Positions 1 through 7,939 of a stretch of DNA of 64,000 nucleotides are shown piece by piece. Under the pieces are notes generated by a model. The model worked only from the letters and a program-made list of their open reading frames with translations, made no database searches and was not told where the DNA came from. The stretch spans positions 2,542,001 to 2,606,000 of the forward strand of contig NZ_CP137003.1 in NCBI RefSeq assembly GCF_033110965.1, in the 5' to 3' direction. The position numbers and the translations under genes are program-made. This stretch comes from Raineyella sp. LH-20. GTDB taxonomy: Bacteria > Actinomycetota > Actinomycetes > Propionibacteriales > Propionibacteriaceae. The stretch's first letter is position 1. Each line of letters starts with the position of its first letter.

Positions 1-168
1 CACCCGGTCGCCACCGATCTGCTCGGCCAGCCACTCGTACGGGTAGATGGCGGCGACCACCTGGGTCTTCCCGGTGTCCGGAGCGGCGGATGGGGAGCCG
101 GTGCAGGCGCCCAGCAGGGCGATGGCGGCGAGTGCGGAGGCACCGCCGAGGAGGCGCGAACTGTTCAT
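1..168 (-). CDS. Zinc ABC transporter substrate-binding lipoprotein, N-terminal fragment
   Basis: Only the first 56 codons are inside the window; the gene runs off the left edge. The protein opens with a basic residue, a hydrophobic stretch and a lipobox L19-G20-A21-C22, so it should be a lipoprotein anchored outside the membrane. After a short Ser/Pro/Ala linker comes VVAAIYPYEWLAEQIGGD, the characteristic first strand and helix of cluster A-I metal-binding proteins (ZnuA/AdcA/TroA type), which capture Zn2+ or Mn2+ for an ABC importer. Zinc is the likelier metal because a Zur-like palindrome overlaps the start codon. The ATG lies about 7 nt beyond a good -10 box, so the mRNA is probably leaderless. 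Permease and ATPase genes would lie to the left, outside the window. Confidence 0.8.
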   Translation of the reverse strand, partial: MNSSRLLGGASALAAIALLGACTGSPSAAPDTGKTQVVAAIYPYEWLAEQIGGDRV

Positions 169-204
169 GAAAACCATTCTCAACAAACTGGGGATGAATG
201 TCAA
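168..204 (-). promoter_or_regulatory. Promoter and Zur-like box of the zinc-binding lipoprotein gene
   Basis: On the minus strand a consensus -35 TTGACA (199-204) is followed after 17 nt by GAGAAT (176-181), which places transcription start at the ATG itself. The 15-mer TGAAAACCATTCTCA (168-182, plus strand) is a near-perfect palindrome resembling the TGAnAATnnTTnTCA operator of Zur regulators, and it covers the -10 box and start point. Repression by steric block under zinc sufficiency is inferred from the position. Confidence 0.65.
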
Positions 205-207
205 AAC

Positions 208-236
208 CACGTGGGTCGGCTACGCTGACCCACGTG
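208..236. promoter_or_regulatory. Perfect 10-bp inverted repeat in the ABM gene promoter
   Basis: CACGTGGGTC (208-217) and GACCCACGTG (227-236) are perfect inverted copies separated by 9 nt. The spacer carries TACGCT (221-226), a plausible -10 box with the GTG start 7 nt further on. The arms therefore bracket the -10 box and start codon, as an operator would. No regulator gene for it is visible nearby. Confidence 0.4.
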
Positions 237-548
237 CTGGTGATCCATCGCTTCCGGGTCCCGGAGGGCGGCGCGGCGGAGTTCGCAGTCGTCGCCGGGA
301 TCGCCGTCGACCACTTCCGTTCCCGCCCCGGGGTGGCCGGCGTCGACCTGGTCCGCAACCTCGACGATCCACAGCTGTGGGCGTTGGTGTCGCGGTGGGA
401 CGACCCGGGCAGTTATCGCCGGGCGATCGGCGGCGCGGCGGCGACGTACGCCCTGATGCCGGTGATGGCGTACGCCCTCGACGAGCCCACCGCCTACCTG
501 CCGGCCGAGGAGCTGGGGGAGAACGTCCCGCGGGGGCAGGTCGGCTAG
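234..548 (+). CDS. ABM-domain (antibiotic biosynthesis monooxygenase fold) protein
   Basis: A protein of about 104 residues with the ferredoxin-like alpha+beta ABM fold: first strand VLVIHRFRVPEG, the helix AEFAVVAGIAVDHF, then GVAGVDLVRNLDDP and the strand LWALVSRWDD. Members are small dimeric proteins that include quinol-forming monooxygenases, haem-degrading enzymes and many of unknown role, so no substrate can be given. I prefer the in-frame GTG at 234, which sits 7 nt after TACGCT, to the ATG at 198, because the latter overlaps the divergent -35 box and would need a promoter inside the neighbouring gene. The stop codon TAG at 546 forms part of the -10 box of glyS. Confidence 0.6.
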   Translation: MLVIHRFRVPEGGAAEFAVVAGIAVDHFRSRPGVAGVDLVRNLDDPQLWALVSRWDDPGSYRRAIGGAAATYALMPVMAYALDEPTAYLPAEELGENVPRGQVG

Positions 549-605
549 GCTGGCCGGCGGTGGTATCAGCCGGATGCCCCCGGACGACAGACGGAGTGAA
601 CACAC

Positions 606-1994
606 GTGGCCCCGAGCAAGCTCGACAATGTCATTTCCCTCGCCAAGCGGCGCGGCTTCGTTTTCCCCAGCGGCGAGATCTACGGCGGCACGAGGTCGGC
701 GTGGGACTACGGGCCCTACGGTGTCGAGCTGAAGGAGAACATCAAGCGCCAGTGGTGGAAGTGGATGGTCACCGGGCGCGAGGACATCGTCGGACTGGAC
801 TCCTCGATCATCCTGCCCCGTGAGGTCTGGGTGGCCTCCGGTCACGTCGGCGTCTTCACCGACCCGCTCACCGAGTGCCTGTCCTGCCACAAGCGCCTGC
901 GGGCCGACCACCTGCAGGAGGAGTACGCCGCCAAGCACGGCGTCGACGATCCCGACACGGTGCCGCTGGCCGAGATCAACTGTCCGAACTGTGGCGTCAA
1001 GGGCCGGTGGACAGAGCCGCGCGACTTCAACATGATGCTGAAGACCTACCTCGGCCCGGTCGAGGACGAGTCCGGCCTGCACTATCTGCGCCCGGAGACC
1101 GCCCAGGGCATCTTCGTCAACTTCAAGAACGTGATGACCGCGGCGCGCAAGAAGCCGCCGTTCGGCATCGGCCAGGTCGGCAAGTCCTTCCGCAACGAGA
1201 TCACCCCGGGCAACTTCATCTTCCGCACCCGCGAGTTCGAGCAGATGGAGATGGAGTTCTTCGTCGAACCGGGGACGGACGAGGAATGGCACCAGTACTG
1301 GATCGACAACCGCCACCAGTGGTACGTCGAGCTCGGCATCGACCCGGCCAACCTGCGCTTCTACGAGCACCCCAAGGAGAAGCTGTCGCACTACTCCAAG
1401 CGGACCGTCGACATCGAATATCGGTTCGGCTTCCAGGGCTCCGACTGGGGTGAGCTGGAGGGTGTCGCGAACCGCACCGACTTCGACCTCGGCACCCACA
1501 CGCAGCACTCCGGCACCGTGCTGGACTACTTCGACCAGGCCAAGGGTGAGCACTACACGCCGTACGTGATCGAGCCGGCGGCCGGACTGACCCGCTCGCT
1601 GATGGCCTTCCTCACCGACGCGTACGTCGAGGACGAGGCGCCGAACGCCAAGGGCGGGGTGGACAAGCGCACCGTGCTCAAGCTCGATCCGCGGCTGGCG
1701 CCGGTCAAGGTGGCGGTGCTGCCGCTGTCCCGCAACGAGTCGCTGACCCCGAAGGCCAAGGACCTCGCCGGCTGCCTGCGCAAGCACTGGAACGTCGACT
1801 TCGACGACGCCCAGGCGATCGGCAAGCGCTACCGACGCCAGGACGAGATCGGCACCCCCTACTGCGTGACGGTGGACTTCGACACCCTGGAGGACCAGGC
1901 GGTCACGGTCCGGGAGCGCGACACGATGTCCCAGGAGCGGATCGCGATCGATCAGGTGGAGTCCTACCTGGCCGACAAGCTGATCGGCTGCTGA
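606..1994 (+). CDS. glyS: Glycyl-tRNA synthetase (class II, single-chain type)
   Basis: Attaches glycine to tRNA-Gly in the cytosol. The 462 residues match the usual length of the alpha2 enzyme and not the two-subunit alpha2beta2 form. The N-terminal [18 protein letters not shown] block is family-specific. Zinc-type CxxC pairs lie near residues 90 (CLSC) and 127 (CPNC). Class II motif 2 is [20 protein letters not shown], motif 3 is GLTRSLMAF, and the C-terminal anticodon-binding domain begins around [11 protein letters not shown]. The GTG start has a purine-rich CGGAGTGAA upstream, and TAGGCT at 546-551 is a plausible -10 box, giving a leader of about 50 nt. I saw no T-box or other leader structure. 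Confidence 0.97.
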   Translation: MAPSKLDNVISLAKRRGFVFPSGEIYGGTRSAWDYGPYGVELKENIKRQWWKWMVTGREDIVGLDSSIILPREVWVASGHVGVFTDPLTECLSCHKRLRADHLQEEYAAKHGVDDPDTVPLAEINCPNCGVKGRWTEPRDFNMMLKTYLGPVEDESGLHYLRPETAQGIFVNFKNVMTAARKKPPFGIGQVGKSFRNEITPGNFIFRTREFEQMEMEFFVEPGTDEEWHQYWIDNRHQWYVELGIDPANLRFYEHPKEKLSHYSKRTVDIEYRFGFQGSDWGELEGVANRTDFDLGTHTQHSGTVLDYFDQAKGEHYTPYVIEPAAGLTRSLMAFLTDAYVEDEAPNAKGGVDKRTVLKLDPRLAPVKVAVLPLSRNESLTPKAKDLAGCLRKHWNVDFDDAQAIGKRYRRQDEIGTPYCVTVDFDTLEDQAVTVRERDTMSQERIAIDQVESYLADKLIGC

Positions 1995-2023
1995 GCACGC
2001 CGGACCTGGTTAGACTCCACGAC

Positions 2024-2323
2024 ATGGCGAAATCGTCGGATCCGGCCGTCGAGGCCGAGAAGATGCGGGAGATGAGCCGGTGGCTCGACGCGGCGAGCGC
2101 CGAGCTGGGCCTCGATCCCGCCGTGGTGGACCTGGTGCGGACGCCGATGCTCGACATGATCGCGGCGGTCGCCCACGGTCCGACCCGTCCGGGCGCGCCG
2201 ATGACGGCGATGCTGGTCGGGCTGGCCTCCGATCCGGACGACCCCTCGGAGATCCTCGAGCGGGTGGCCCGGATCACCGCGCTGGCCGCCGACTGGGCAC
2301 CGGGCGGTGAGCCGCAGGGCTGA
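2024..2323 (+). CDS. DUF6457 domain protein
   Basis: A 99-residue, mostly helical acidic protein. The segment MREMSRWLDAASAELGLDP followed by VVDLVRTPMLDMIAAVAHGP and TRPGAPMTAMLVGLA is typical of the actinobacterial DUF6457 family, which also occurs fused to or beside molybdopterin-cofactor guanylyltransferases (MobA). No such gene is adjacent here, so a cofactor link is only a family association. TAGACT at 2011-2016 stands 7 nt before the ATG and there is no Shine-Dalgarno, indicating a leaderless mRNA. The gene converges on the Nudix gene with only 3 nt between the stop codons. Confidence 0.7.
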   Translation: MAKSSDPAVEAEKMREMSRWLDAASAELGLDPAVVDLVRTPMLDMIAAVAHGPTRPGAPMTAMLVGLASDPDDPSEILERVARITALAADWAPGGEPQG

Positions 2324-2326
2324 CGC

Positions 2327-2815
2327 TCAGGGAACGTACGGTCCGAGCCGGGTCTCGGGGCGGTCCTCCAGGACCACCCGGACCCGGCTCGCGTGCACCT
2401 CGTTCATCGGCGGAAGCCGGTCGATCGGGAAGAACCGGGCCTGCGCGGTCTCCTCGTGGTCGGGCCGTGGCTCGCCGGACACCCACCGGCAGCGGAACGT
2501 GTGGTCGATGTACTGCGTCTGGTCGCCGTTCTCGTAGGTGATGACGTCGGTGACGGTCACCCAGGCCAGCCGCTCGATCGCCGCGACCACCCCGGCCTCC
2601 TCGCGCACCTCGCGCAGCGCCGCCGCGTACGGCTGTTCACCCGGGTCGATGATCCCGGCCACCGGGGTCCACAGACCGTTGTCGGTCCGTTGGATCAGCA
2701 GGGTCTCGGGGCCCTCCGGGCCGTCCCGCAGCACCACTGCGGTGCATCCGGACAGCCAGAGCAACTCGTGGCCCAGTTTCGCCCGCTGGCGGAGGATGAA
2801 CTCGGGGGTGGCCAT
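2327..2815 (-). CDS. Nudix hydrolase
   Basis: A 162-residue Nudix-fold pyrophosphohydrolase, cleaving a nucleoside diphosphate linked to another moiety. The Nudix box GX5EX7REUXEEXGU is intact: it begins at GIIDPGE and ends with REVREEAGV, providing the Mg2+-binding glutamates. Residues around LLIQRTDNGLWTPVAG form the usual strand and loop before the box. The substrate cannot be read from sequence. The start ATG overlaps the stop of the upstream HAD gene (ATGA, 2813-2816), so the two are translated together, suggesting a joint nucleotide or sugar-phosphate housecleaning role. Confidence 0.88.
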   Translation of the reverse strand: MATPEFILRQRAKLGHELLWLSGCTAVVLRDGPEGPETLLIQRTDNGLWTPVAGIIDPGEQPYAAALREVREEAGVVAAIERLAWVTVTDVITYENGDQTQYIDHTFRCRWVSGEPRPDHEETAQARFFPIDRLPPMNEVHASRVRVVLEDRPETRLGPYVP

Positions 2816-3480
2816 CAGCGCAGCCCGGCCACCAGGTCGAGGCCGACCGCGTCGAGGTCCGCGACGACGACGTCGGCCAGCGCCAGGGCCTCGGGGGCCG
2901 GCGGGAAGTCCGGCCGGGGCACGGCGATCACCGCCATCCCGGCCGCTGCCGCGGCGCGCAGACCGTTGCTCGAGTCCTCGATCGCCACGCACTCCCGCGG
3001 ATCGGCGCCGAGCAGCGCACAGGCCTGCAGGTAGCCGTCGGGGGAGGGCTTGCCCCGTCCCACCTCCTCGGTCGAGACGGTGGCGGCGAACGCGTCGGCG
3101 ATGCCCAGGGCGGCCAGGCTGACGTCGATCAGCCGGCGCGGGGAGGAGGAGGCCAGTCCCACCGGCCACCGTCCGGCGAGCCGCCGGACCGCCGCGACCG
3201 CGCCCGGGAGGACGGGAAGGTGATCGGCGTAGCGTACGGCCAACGCCTCGATGGTGCGCTGCGCCGCCTGTTCGGGGGTGCCGCTCAGTCCGACGGTGTC
3301 GACCAGGTAGCGGGACCACTCGGCGGTGCTCATCCCCATCATGGCGGCGGTCGCCCCGGCCGGCCAGGCCAGCCCCTCGTCGGCGGTCAGGCCACGACGC
3401 ACCGTGTCCCAGATGCTCTCGGTGTCGGTGAGGACACCGTCCATGTCGAACACGACTGCGCGAGGGCTCATGGGTGCCAT
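2815..3480 (-). CDS. HAD-superfamily hydrolase (beta-phosphoglucomutase-like)
   Basis: A 221-residue haloacid dehalogenase-like phosphatase. Motif I is VVFDMDGVLTDTE near residues 9-21, with both catalytic aspartates. A helical cap follows (about 25-85), then motif II GLASSSPRR, motif III lysine in GRGKPSPDGY, and motif IV VAIEDSSNG. The DMDGVLxDTE opening and the SSS motif II are typical of the beta-phosphoglucomutase/6-phosphogluconate phosphatase branch, so a small sugar phosphate is the likely substrate. It is first in a two-gene unit with the Nudix gene. A second Met at codon 4 could be the true start. Confidence 0.85.
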   Translation of the reverse strand: MAPMSPRAVVFDMDGVLTDTESIWDTVRRGLTADEGLAWPAGATAAMMGMSTAEWSRYLVDTVGLSGTPEQAAQRTIEALAVRYADHLPVLPGAVAAVRRLAGRWPVGLASSSPRRLIDVSLAALGIADAFAATVSTEEVGRGKPSPDGYLQACALLGADPRECVAIEDSSNGLRAAAAAGMAVIAVPRPDFPPAPEALALADVVVADLDAVGLDLVAGLR

Positions 3481-3520
3481 CCTGTCATGCCGTCATCAGC
3501 GGCCTTGCGGGACCGCCACG

Positions 3521-3526
3521 TACAAT
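3521..3526 (+). promoter_or_regulatory. -10 box of leaderless dusB
   Basis: TACAAT lies 6 nt before the GTG at 3533, placing the transcription start at or next to the start codon. There is no Shine-Dalgarno. This decides the dusB start against the long in-frame extension that reaches back to 3326. Confidence 0.55.
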
Positions 3527-3532
3527 CGCCCG

Positions 3533-4699
3533 GTGCCGCCGACCACCCCGCCCGCCCGCGCCCTGCGCCTGTCAGCTCCGTCCCGACCCGACGCCGTGGT
3601 CGTGGACGCTCCGGTCGTGCTCGCCCCGATGGCCGGAGTGACCACCGCGGCGTTCCGGGAGCTGTGCGCCGAGCAGGGCGCCGGGCTGTACGTGTGCGAG
3701 ATGATCACCTCCCGCGGCCTGGTCGAGCGGGACCGCAAGTCGCTGGAGATGCTGGCCTTCTCGCCCGCCGAGAAGGTGCGGTCGGTGCAGCTGTACGGGG
3801 TCGACCCGGCCATCATGGCGGCGGCGACCGAGATCCTTTGCGGGGAGTACGGGGTGCACCACGTGGACCTCAACTTCGGCTGCCCGGTGCCCAAGGTCAC
3901 CCGCAAGGGCGGCGGTGGGGTGCTGCCGTGGAAGCGCGACCTGCTCGGCGAGATCCTGCGGGCCACCGTCCGTGCCGCGGACCGCTACGGCGTGCCGGTG
4001 ACGATGAAGACGCGGATCGGCATCGACGCCGACCATCCCTACTACCTCGACGCCGGCCGGATCGCCGAGGATGCCGGCGTCGCGGCGATCTGTCTGCACG
4101 GGCGTACGGTCGCCCAGGCCTATGCGGCCGATGCCGACCGGGACGCGATGGCCGCCCTGGTGGACCACGTCTCGATCCCGGTGCTCGGCAACGGGGACAT
4201 CTGGGAGGCCGCCGACGCGCTGGAGATGGTGGCGCAGACCGGTGTCGCCGGGGTGGAGGTCGGCCGGGGCTGTCTCGGTCGGCCCTGGCTGTTCCGTGAT
4301 CTGGCCGACGCGTTCGCCGGCCGGGTGACGCGTACGGTGCCCTCCCTCGGAGAGGTCGCTGCGATGTTCCGCCGCCACGGGGAGCTGCTCGCCGGGCTGC
4401 TGGGGGAGCGGCGGGGCCTCACCGACCTGCGCAAGCATGTCGCCTGGTACTTCAAGGGGTTCCCGGTCGGCGGTGACGTACGCCGGGGACTTGCCATGGT
4501 CTCGTCCTTCGTCGAGCTGGACGACCTGCTGGGGCGGCTCGATCCCACTGTCGCCTTCCCGGACACCGCGATCGGTGCGCCGCGCGGCCGCCAAGGCACC
4601 CCGCGTGAGCACGTGGCCATGCCGGAGGGCTGGCTCGACGACACCTGCGGCCTCGGCCGGGACCTGTCCGCCGCCGAGTTGGGCGTCTCGGGCGGCTGA
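3533..4699 (+). CDS. dusB: tRNA-dihydrouridine synthase, DusB type
   Basis: FMN enzyme that reduces uridines in the tRNA D-loop using NADPH. The TIM-barrel opens with VVLAPMAGVTTAAFRELC, the FMN-binding start of the family. The catalytic cysteine is in NFGCPVPKVTRKGGG, followed by TMKTRIGID and the phosphate-binding GNGDIW and VGRGCLGRPWLF. A C-terminal helical RNA-binding region includes HVAWYFKGFP. The 388 residues agree with actinobacterial Dus proteins. The GTG start is set by TACAAT 6 nt upstream; the first ~25 residues are a Pro/Ala/Arg-rich tail before the barrel. The next gene, dgt, follows after about 40 nt. Confidence 0.93.
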   Translation: MPPTTPPARALRLSAPSRPDAVVVDAPVVLAPMAGVTTAAFRELCAEQGAGLYVCEMITSRGLVERDRKSLEMLAFSPAEKVRSVQLYGVDPAIMAAATEILCGEYGVHHVDLNFGCPVPKVTRKGGGGVLPWKRDLLGEILRATVRAADRYGVPVTMKTRIGIDADHPYYLDAGRIAEDAGVAAICLHGRTVAQAYAADADRDAMAALVDHVSIPVLGNGDIWEAADALEMVAQTGVAGVEVGRGCLGRPWLFRDLADAFAGRVTRTVPSLGEVAAMFRRHGELLAGLLGERRGLTDLRKHVAWYFKGFPVGGDVRRGLAMVSSFVELDDLLGRLDPTVAFPDTAIGAPRGRQGTPREHVAMPEGWLDDTCGLGRDLSAAELGVSGG

Positions 4700-4738
4700 G
4701 CGGGGGCACTGTCAGCGGCTGCTGGCAGGATGGGAGCC

Positions 4739-5890
4739 ATGGACGTCGAGGACGTGTCGGTCGATCCCTCAGTGCCGCTGCCGCGCGCGCAGCAGTGGGC
4801 CCGCACGATGGGAGGCCACGACAACGGCGACCGGTTGGTCCGGGCGCACGCCGACTCCGCGGCGCCGATCGGCCGCGGTGCGGTGATCGACCGGGAGACC
4901 CGGGAGGCCCGGGAGCGGGCCACCCTGCGCCCGGGAGCGGCTCTCTCGCACGGCGCCGGCGACCGACCCCGGGAGGAGGAGCCGGATCCGGAGCGCACCT
5001 GCTTCGAGCGGGACCGGGACCGGATCGTGCACGCCACCGCGTTCCGCCGGTTGGCCGGCAAGACCCAGGTGGTCGTCCACCCCACCGACCACCAGCGCAC
5101 CCGGCTCACCCACGCCCTCGAGGTCACCCAGGTCGCCTCCGCGATCGCCCGCGGAGTGGGGGCGAATGTGGCGTTGACCGAGGCGATCGCCCTCGGCCAT
5201 GACTGCGGCCACGGTCCCGGCGGGCACGCGTCCGAGGACGCTTTCGACCCGTACCTCCCGGAGGGCTACGATCACGGCCCCTGGGGCGCGGATGTCGCGC
5301 TGACCGATCTCAACCTGTGCGCCCAGACCTCCGACGGCATCCGCAACCATTCCTGGTCACGACCCGCCCCGGGCACCATCGAGGGGGAGATCGTCTCCTG
5401 GGCGGACCGGATCGCGTACTGTGCGCACGACCTGGAGGATGCCGCCCGGGCCGGGATCGTCGCCGTGGCGGACGTCCCGGCCGAGGTGGCCGCTGTCTGC
5501 GGACGGGACCGGAAGGCCCAGATCCGGACCTTCGTCCGGGCAGTCGTCCGCACCGTCAGCGAGCACGGGGAGGTCGCCATGGGGGCCGACGAGGCCGCCG
5601 CGCTGGCCGGCCTGCGGTCCTTCAACTACGAGCGGATCTACACCCGTCCCGACTCGGTCGCCCAGTCCCGGGCGGTGGTCGACGTGCTCCGGGCGCTGGT
5701 CGATCACTACGCCCACCGTCCCGAGCTGCTGCCGTCCGCCCCTGACGCGCCCGCCGACTCGCCCGAGGTGGTGCGGGCGGCGATCACCTGGATCGGTGGG
5801 ATGACCGATCGGTACGCCTTCGGGGTGGCGACCCGGGTGTTGCGCTGGGACCCGGGCAGACTGCCGAAAGCAATACGGGATTTCGCCTAG
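4739..5890 (+). CDS. dgt: Deoxyguanosinetriphosphate triphosphohydrolase-like protein (HD domain)
   Basis: HD-domain metallohydrolase of the Dgt family, which removes tripolyphosphate from dNTPs. The signature stretch HATAFRRLAGKTQVVVHPTDH is followed by RTRLTHALEVTQVA (first His ligand), GHDCGHGPGGHASE (the HD pair) and later GEIVSWADRIAYCAHDLEDA with the distal Asp ligand. At about 383 residues it matches the short actinobacterial Dgt-like proteins. The first ~75 residues are a low-conservation tail. Two ATGs compete, at 4730 and 4739; the second is preferred because CAGGAT ends 7 nt before it, matching the leaderless spacing seen across this window. In most actinobacteria this gene neighbours dusB, as here. 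Confidence 0.88.
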   Translation: MDVEDVSVDPSVPLPRAQQWARTMGGHDNGDRLVRAHADSAAPIGRGAVIDRETREARERATLRPGAALSHGAGDRPREEEPDPERTCFERDRDRIVHATAFRRLAGKTQVVVHPTDHQRTRLTHALEVTQVASAIARGVGANVALTEAIALGHDCGHGPGGHASEDAFDPYLPEGYDHGPWGADVALTDLNLCAQTSDGIRNHSWSRPAPGTIEGEIVSWADRIAYCAHDLEDAARAGIVAVADVPAEVAAVCGRDRKAQIRTFVRAVVRTVSEHGEVAMGADEAAALAGLRSFNYERIYTRPDSVAQSRAVVDVLRALVDHYAHRPELLPSAPDAPADSPEVVRAAITWIGGMTDRYAFGVATRVLRWDPGRLPKAIRDFA

Positions 5891-6052
5891 GTCTCGCGGT
5901 CTGGCGCCATAGGTAGTGTTCCGGGTAGACGAACCCCGTTCCGTCCTCAGGAACATCTGTGGCCTGTGTCGTAGGTGTGCAGGAGAGTCGTGGGTATCGC
6001 ACGAGGCTCCGTCCACAGGGACGGGCCAAGGGCATCGACGCGAAGGAGCGCC

Positions 6053-6418
6053 ATGACGACGGTGACTGTGCACCCGACCGGCGAGGTGGTCGAGGTGCGT
6101 GACGGTGAGACCATCATGGGCGCCTTCTACCGCACCGGGTACGCGATGCGCATCGGCTGCAAACGAGGTGGTTGCGGCTTCTGCAAGATCGACGTGCACG
6201 AGGGCGACTTCGTCTACGAGCGCCCGGTGTCGGACGAGGTCGTCACGCCGGAGGAGGCAGCCCAGGGGGTGTGCCTTCCCTGCCGCGCCGTGCCGAGCCA
6301 GGACATGGTCGTCGAGTTCCGGGAGAACTCGTTGCGATTGGTCAACCCCCTGATGCGCTACATGCTCTCCGGCAAGGAGTCCTCGGCACACCAGCCGAGG
6401 ACTCGTGTCCCGGTGTGA
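6053..6418 (+). CDS. XylT-like [2Fe-2S] ferredoxin
   Basis: A 121-residue plant-type ferredoxin. The cluster ligands are C36-x4-C41-x2-C44 in GCKRGGCGFC, with C77 in VCLPCRA. In known meta-cleavage operons the XylT ferredoxin re-reduces catechol 2,3-dioxygenase whose active-site iron has been oxidised by substituted catechols. Position immediately upstream of the dioxygenase gene supports that role here. The extra cysteine C74 and a C-terminal tail of about 30 residues after the fold (LRLVNPLMRYMLSGKE onward) are notable; such tails may serve in docking. GAAGGAG at 6042-6048 fixes the ATG. It is the first gene of the catabolic operon. Confidence 0.85.
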   Translation: MTTVTVHPTGEVVEVRDGETIMGAFYRTGYAMRIGCKRGGCGFCKIDVHEGDFVYERPVSDEVVTPEEAAQGVCLPCRAVPSQDMVVEFRENSLRLVNPLMRYMLSGKESSAHQPRTRVPV

Positions 6419-6500
6419 CTTACCTCTCGTCACGCCCCCGATCACATCCGTCCACCTAGCATCCGAATCAGTACCGCCACGACAACGAAGGAGTTCCCTC

Positions 6501-7418
6501 ATGGCGATCATGCGAATGGGCTATGCCCATGTCAGGGTCACTGACCTGGCAGAGGCCCGCCAGCACTACACCCAGACCCTCGGCCTCAACGAGGTCGCGG
6601 CGGCCGACAACAAGGTGTACTTCAAGGGCTGGGACGAGTGGGACCACCACTCGGTCGTCCTCGAGGAGGGCGGCGTCGGCCTGGTGAAGTTCGGCTTCAA
6701 GGCCCAGTACGCCGACGATCTGGCCGACATCGAGAACAAGGCCCAGGCCTTCGGTGCCACCACCGAGCGCATCTCGAAGGGTGAGGAGCTCGAGGTCGGG
6801 GAGATCCTGCGGATCCACACCCCGTCCGGCCACCTGTTCGACGTCTACCACGACATCACCTCCGGTCAGTCCGACGTCGGCAACGTCAACCCGGAGGCGT
6901 TCCCGCGCGACCTGCGCGGCATCGGCGCCCCGGCCCTCGACCACGCGCTGATCACCGCTGAGGACGTCGGCCAGATGGAGCGCTTCCTCCACGACGTCTT
7001 CGGCTACTGGACCGCTGAGAAGGTCGCCACCTCGCTCGACCCGGCCGATCAGCACAACATCGCCATCTGGATGACCGCGTCGAACCAGATCCACCAGCTG
7101 GCCGTCCTCGAGGGCCCGCAGTCGAAGCTGCACCACTTCGCCTTCCGCCTGGAGGAGGGCTGGGAGATCACCCGCGCCGCTGACCTCTTCGCCATGGACG
7201 ACGTGCCGATCGACATCGGCCCGACCCGCCACGGCATCACCCGCGGCAAGACCGTGTACTTCTTCGATCCGGCGGGCAACCGCAACGAGGTGTTCGCCGG
7301 CGGCTACTACTCCTACCCGGACCGCCCGATGGTCACCTGGACCCCGGACGCCCTGGGCAAGGCGATCTTCTACCACGCCCGCGAGCTCAACGAGCGCTTC
7401 ACCACCGTCCTCACCTAG
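6501..7418 (+). CDS. xylE: Catechol 2,3-dioxygenase (extradiol, XylE type)
   Basis: Opens the ring of catechol next to the two hydroxyls with O2, giving 2-hydroxymuconic semialdehyde; non-haem Fe(II) enzyme, cytosolic, normally a tetramer. The 305 residues match XylE (307). Two vicinal-oxygen-chelate modules are visible. The C-terminal one carries the iron ligands: H148 (APALDHALIT), H211 (KLHHFAF) and Glu in GNRNEVFAGG, plus the conserved second-sphere H198 and the block DIGPTRHGITRGKTVYFFDP. The end GKAIFYHARELNERFTTVL is close to XylE. GAAGGAG at 6487-6493 sets the ATG at 6501. The short gap to the ferredoxin gene suggests co-transcription. Confidence 0.95.
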   Translation: MAIMRMGYAHVRVTDLAEARQHYTQTLGLNEVAAADNKVYFKGWDEWDHHSVVLEEGGVGLVKFGFKAQYADDLADIENKAQAFGATTERISKGEELEVGEILRIHTPSGHLFDVYHDITSGQSDVGNVNPEAFPRDLRGIGAPALDHALITAEDVGQMERFLHDVFGYWTAEKVATSLDPADQHNIAIWMTASNQIHQLAVLEGPQSKLHHFAFRLEEGWEITRAADLFAMDDVPIDIGPTRHGITRGKTVYFFDPAGNRNEVFAGGYYSYPDRPMVTWTPDALGKAIFYHARELNERFTTVLT

Positions 7419-7428
7419 TCGGCCTGCC

Positions 7429-7472
7429 CGCATCGGTGCCCGGGGACCACAGGGTCTCCGGGCACCGATGCG
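7429..7472 (+). terminator. Strong intra-operon hairpin without U-tract
   Basis: Two 20-nt arms (7429-7448 and 7453-7472) pair with a single G-T mismatch around the loop ACAG. It lies between the dioxygenase stop and the GlcG-like gene. There is no T-run after it, so it may act as a partial terminator or as a 3'-protecting structure that keeps the ferredoxin-dioxygenase mRNA more abundant than the downstream message. Confidence 0.6.
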
Positions 7473-7507
7473 GCCACCCGCCGTTCCGTACGTCAAGGAG
7501 TCCTGCC

Positions 7508-7939
7508 ATGTCCCTCACCCGTCCGCAGACCGTCATCTCGCTCGACGGTGCCCGCGCCGCCATCGCCGGTGCATTCGCCAGGGCCACCGAGCTGGGCGTT
7601 TCCGTCAACATCGCCGTGGCCGATCTGGGGGGCAATCTGGTGAGCTTCGACCGGATGGACGGCGCGCCGTTGATGTCGGCGTCGATCGCGCAGGACAAGG
7701 CGGTCTCGGTGGTCTCCTTCAACGGCCTGCCCACCCACGGGTGGTCGGAGTTGTTCGCCGGTGACGACGACTCCGTCGGCCAGGGCATCCCGCTGCGCCC
7801 GGGCCTGGTGATCTTCGGGGGTGGCATCCCCATCGTGATCGACGGCGAACTCGTCGGGGCGGTGGGCTGCTCCGGCGGCTCCTCGGAGGAGGACCGGGCG
7901 ATCGCCGAGGCGGGTGCCGCCGCCGTCCTCGATCGATGA
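7508..7939 (+). CDS. GlcG/HbpS-family protein
   Basis: A 143-residue GlcG-like domain spanning the whole chain: ARAAIAGAFARATELGVSVNIAVADLGGNLVSFDRMDGAPL, then SIAQDKAVSV, a Gly/Pro-rich GLVIFGGGIPI and the end VGAVGCSGGSSEEDRAIAEAG. The family includes the haem-binding HbpS and GlcG of glycolate operons, and small homologues are recurrent companions of catabolic gene clusters without an agreed function. AAGGAG at 7495-7500 sets the ATG. The stop overlaps the start of the iclR gene (ATGA), so translation is coupled to the regulator. A role in sensing or protecting a pathway metabolite is possible but unproven. Confidence 0.8.
   Translation: MSLTRPQTVISLDGARAAIAGAFARATELGVSVNIAVADLGGNLVSFDRMDGAPLMSASIAQDKAVSVVSFNGLPTHGWSELFAGDDDSVGQGIPLRPGLVIFGGGIPIVIDGELVGAVGCSGGSSEEDRAIAEAGAAAVLDR

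Noticed and set aside
549-605. T-box or glycine riboswitch upstream of glyS
   Set aside because: The leader after the TAGGCT box is only about 50 nt and shows neither specifier nor antiterminator structure.
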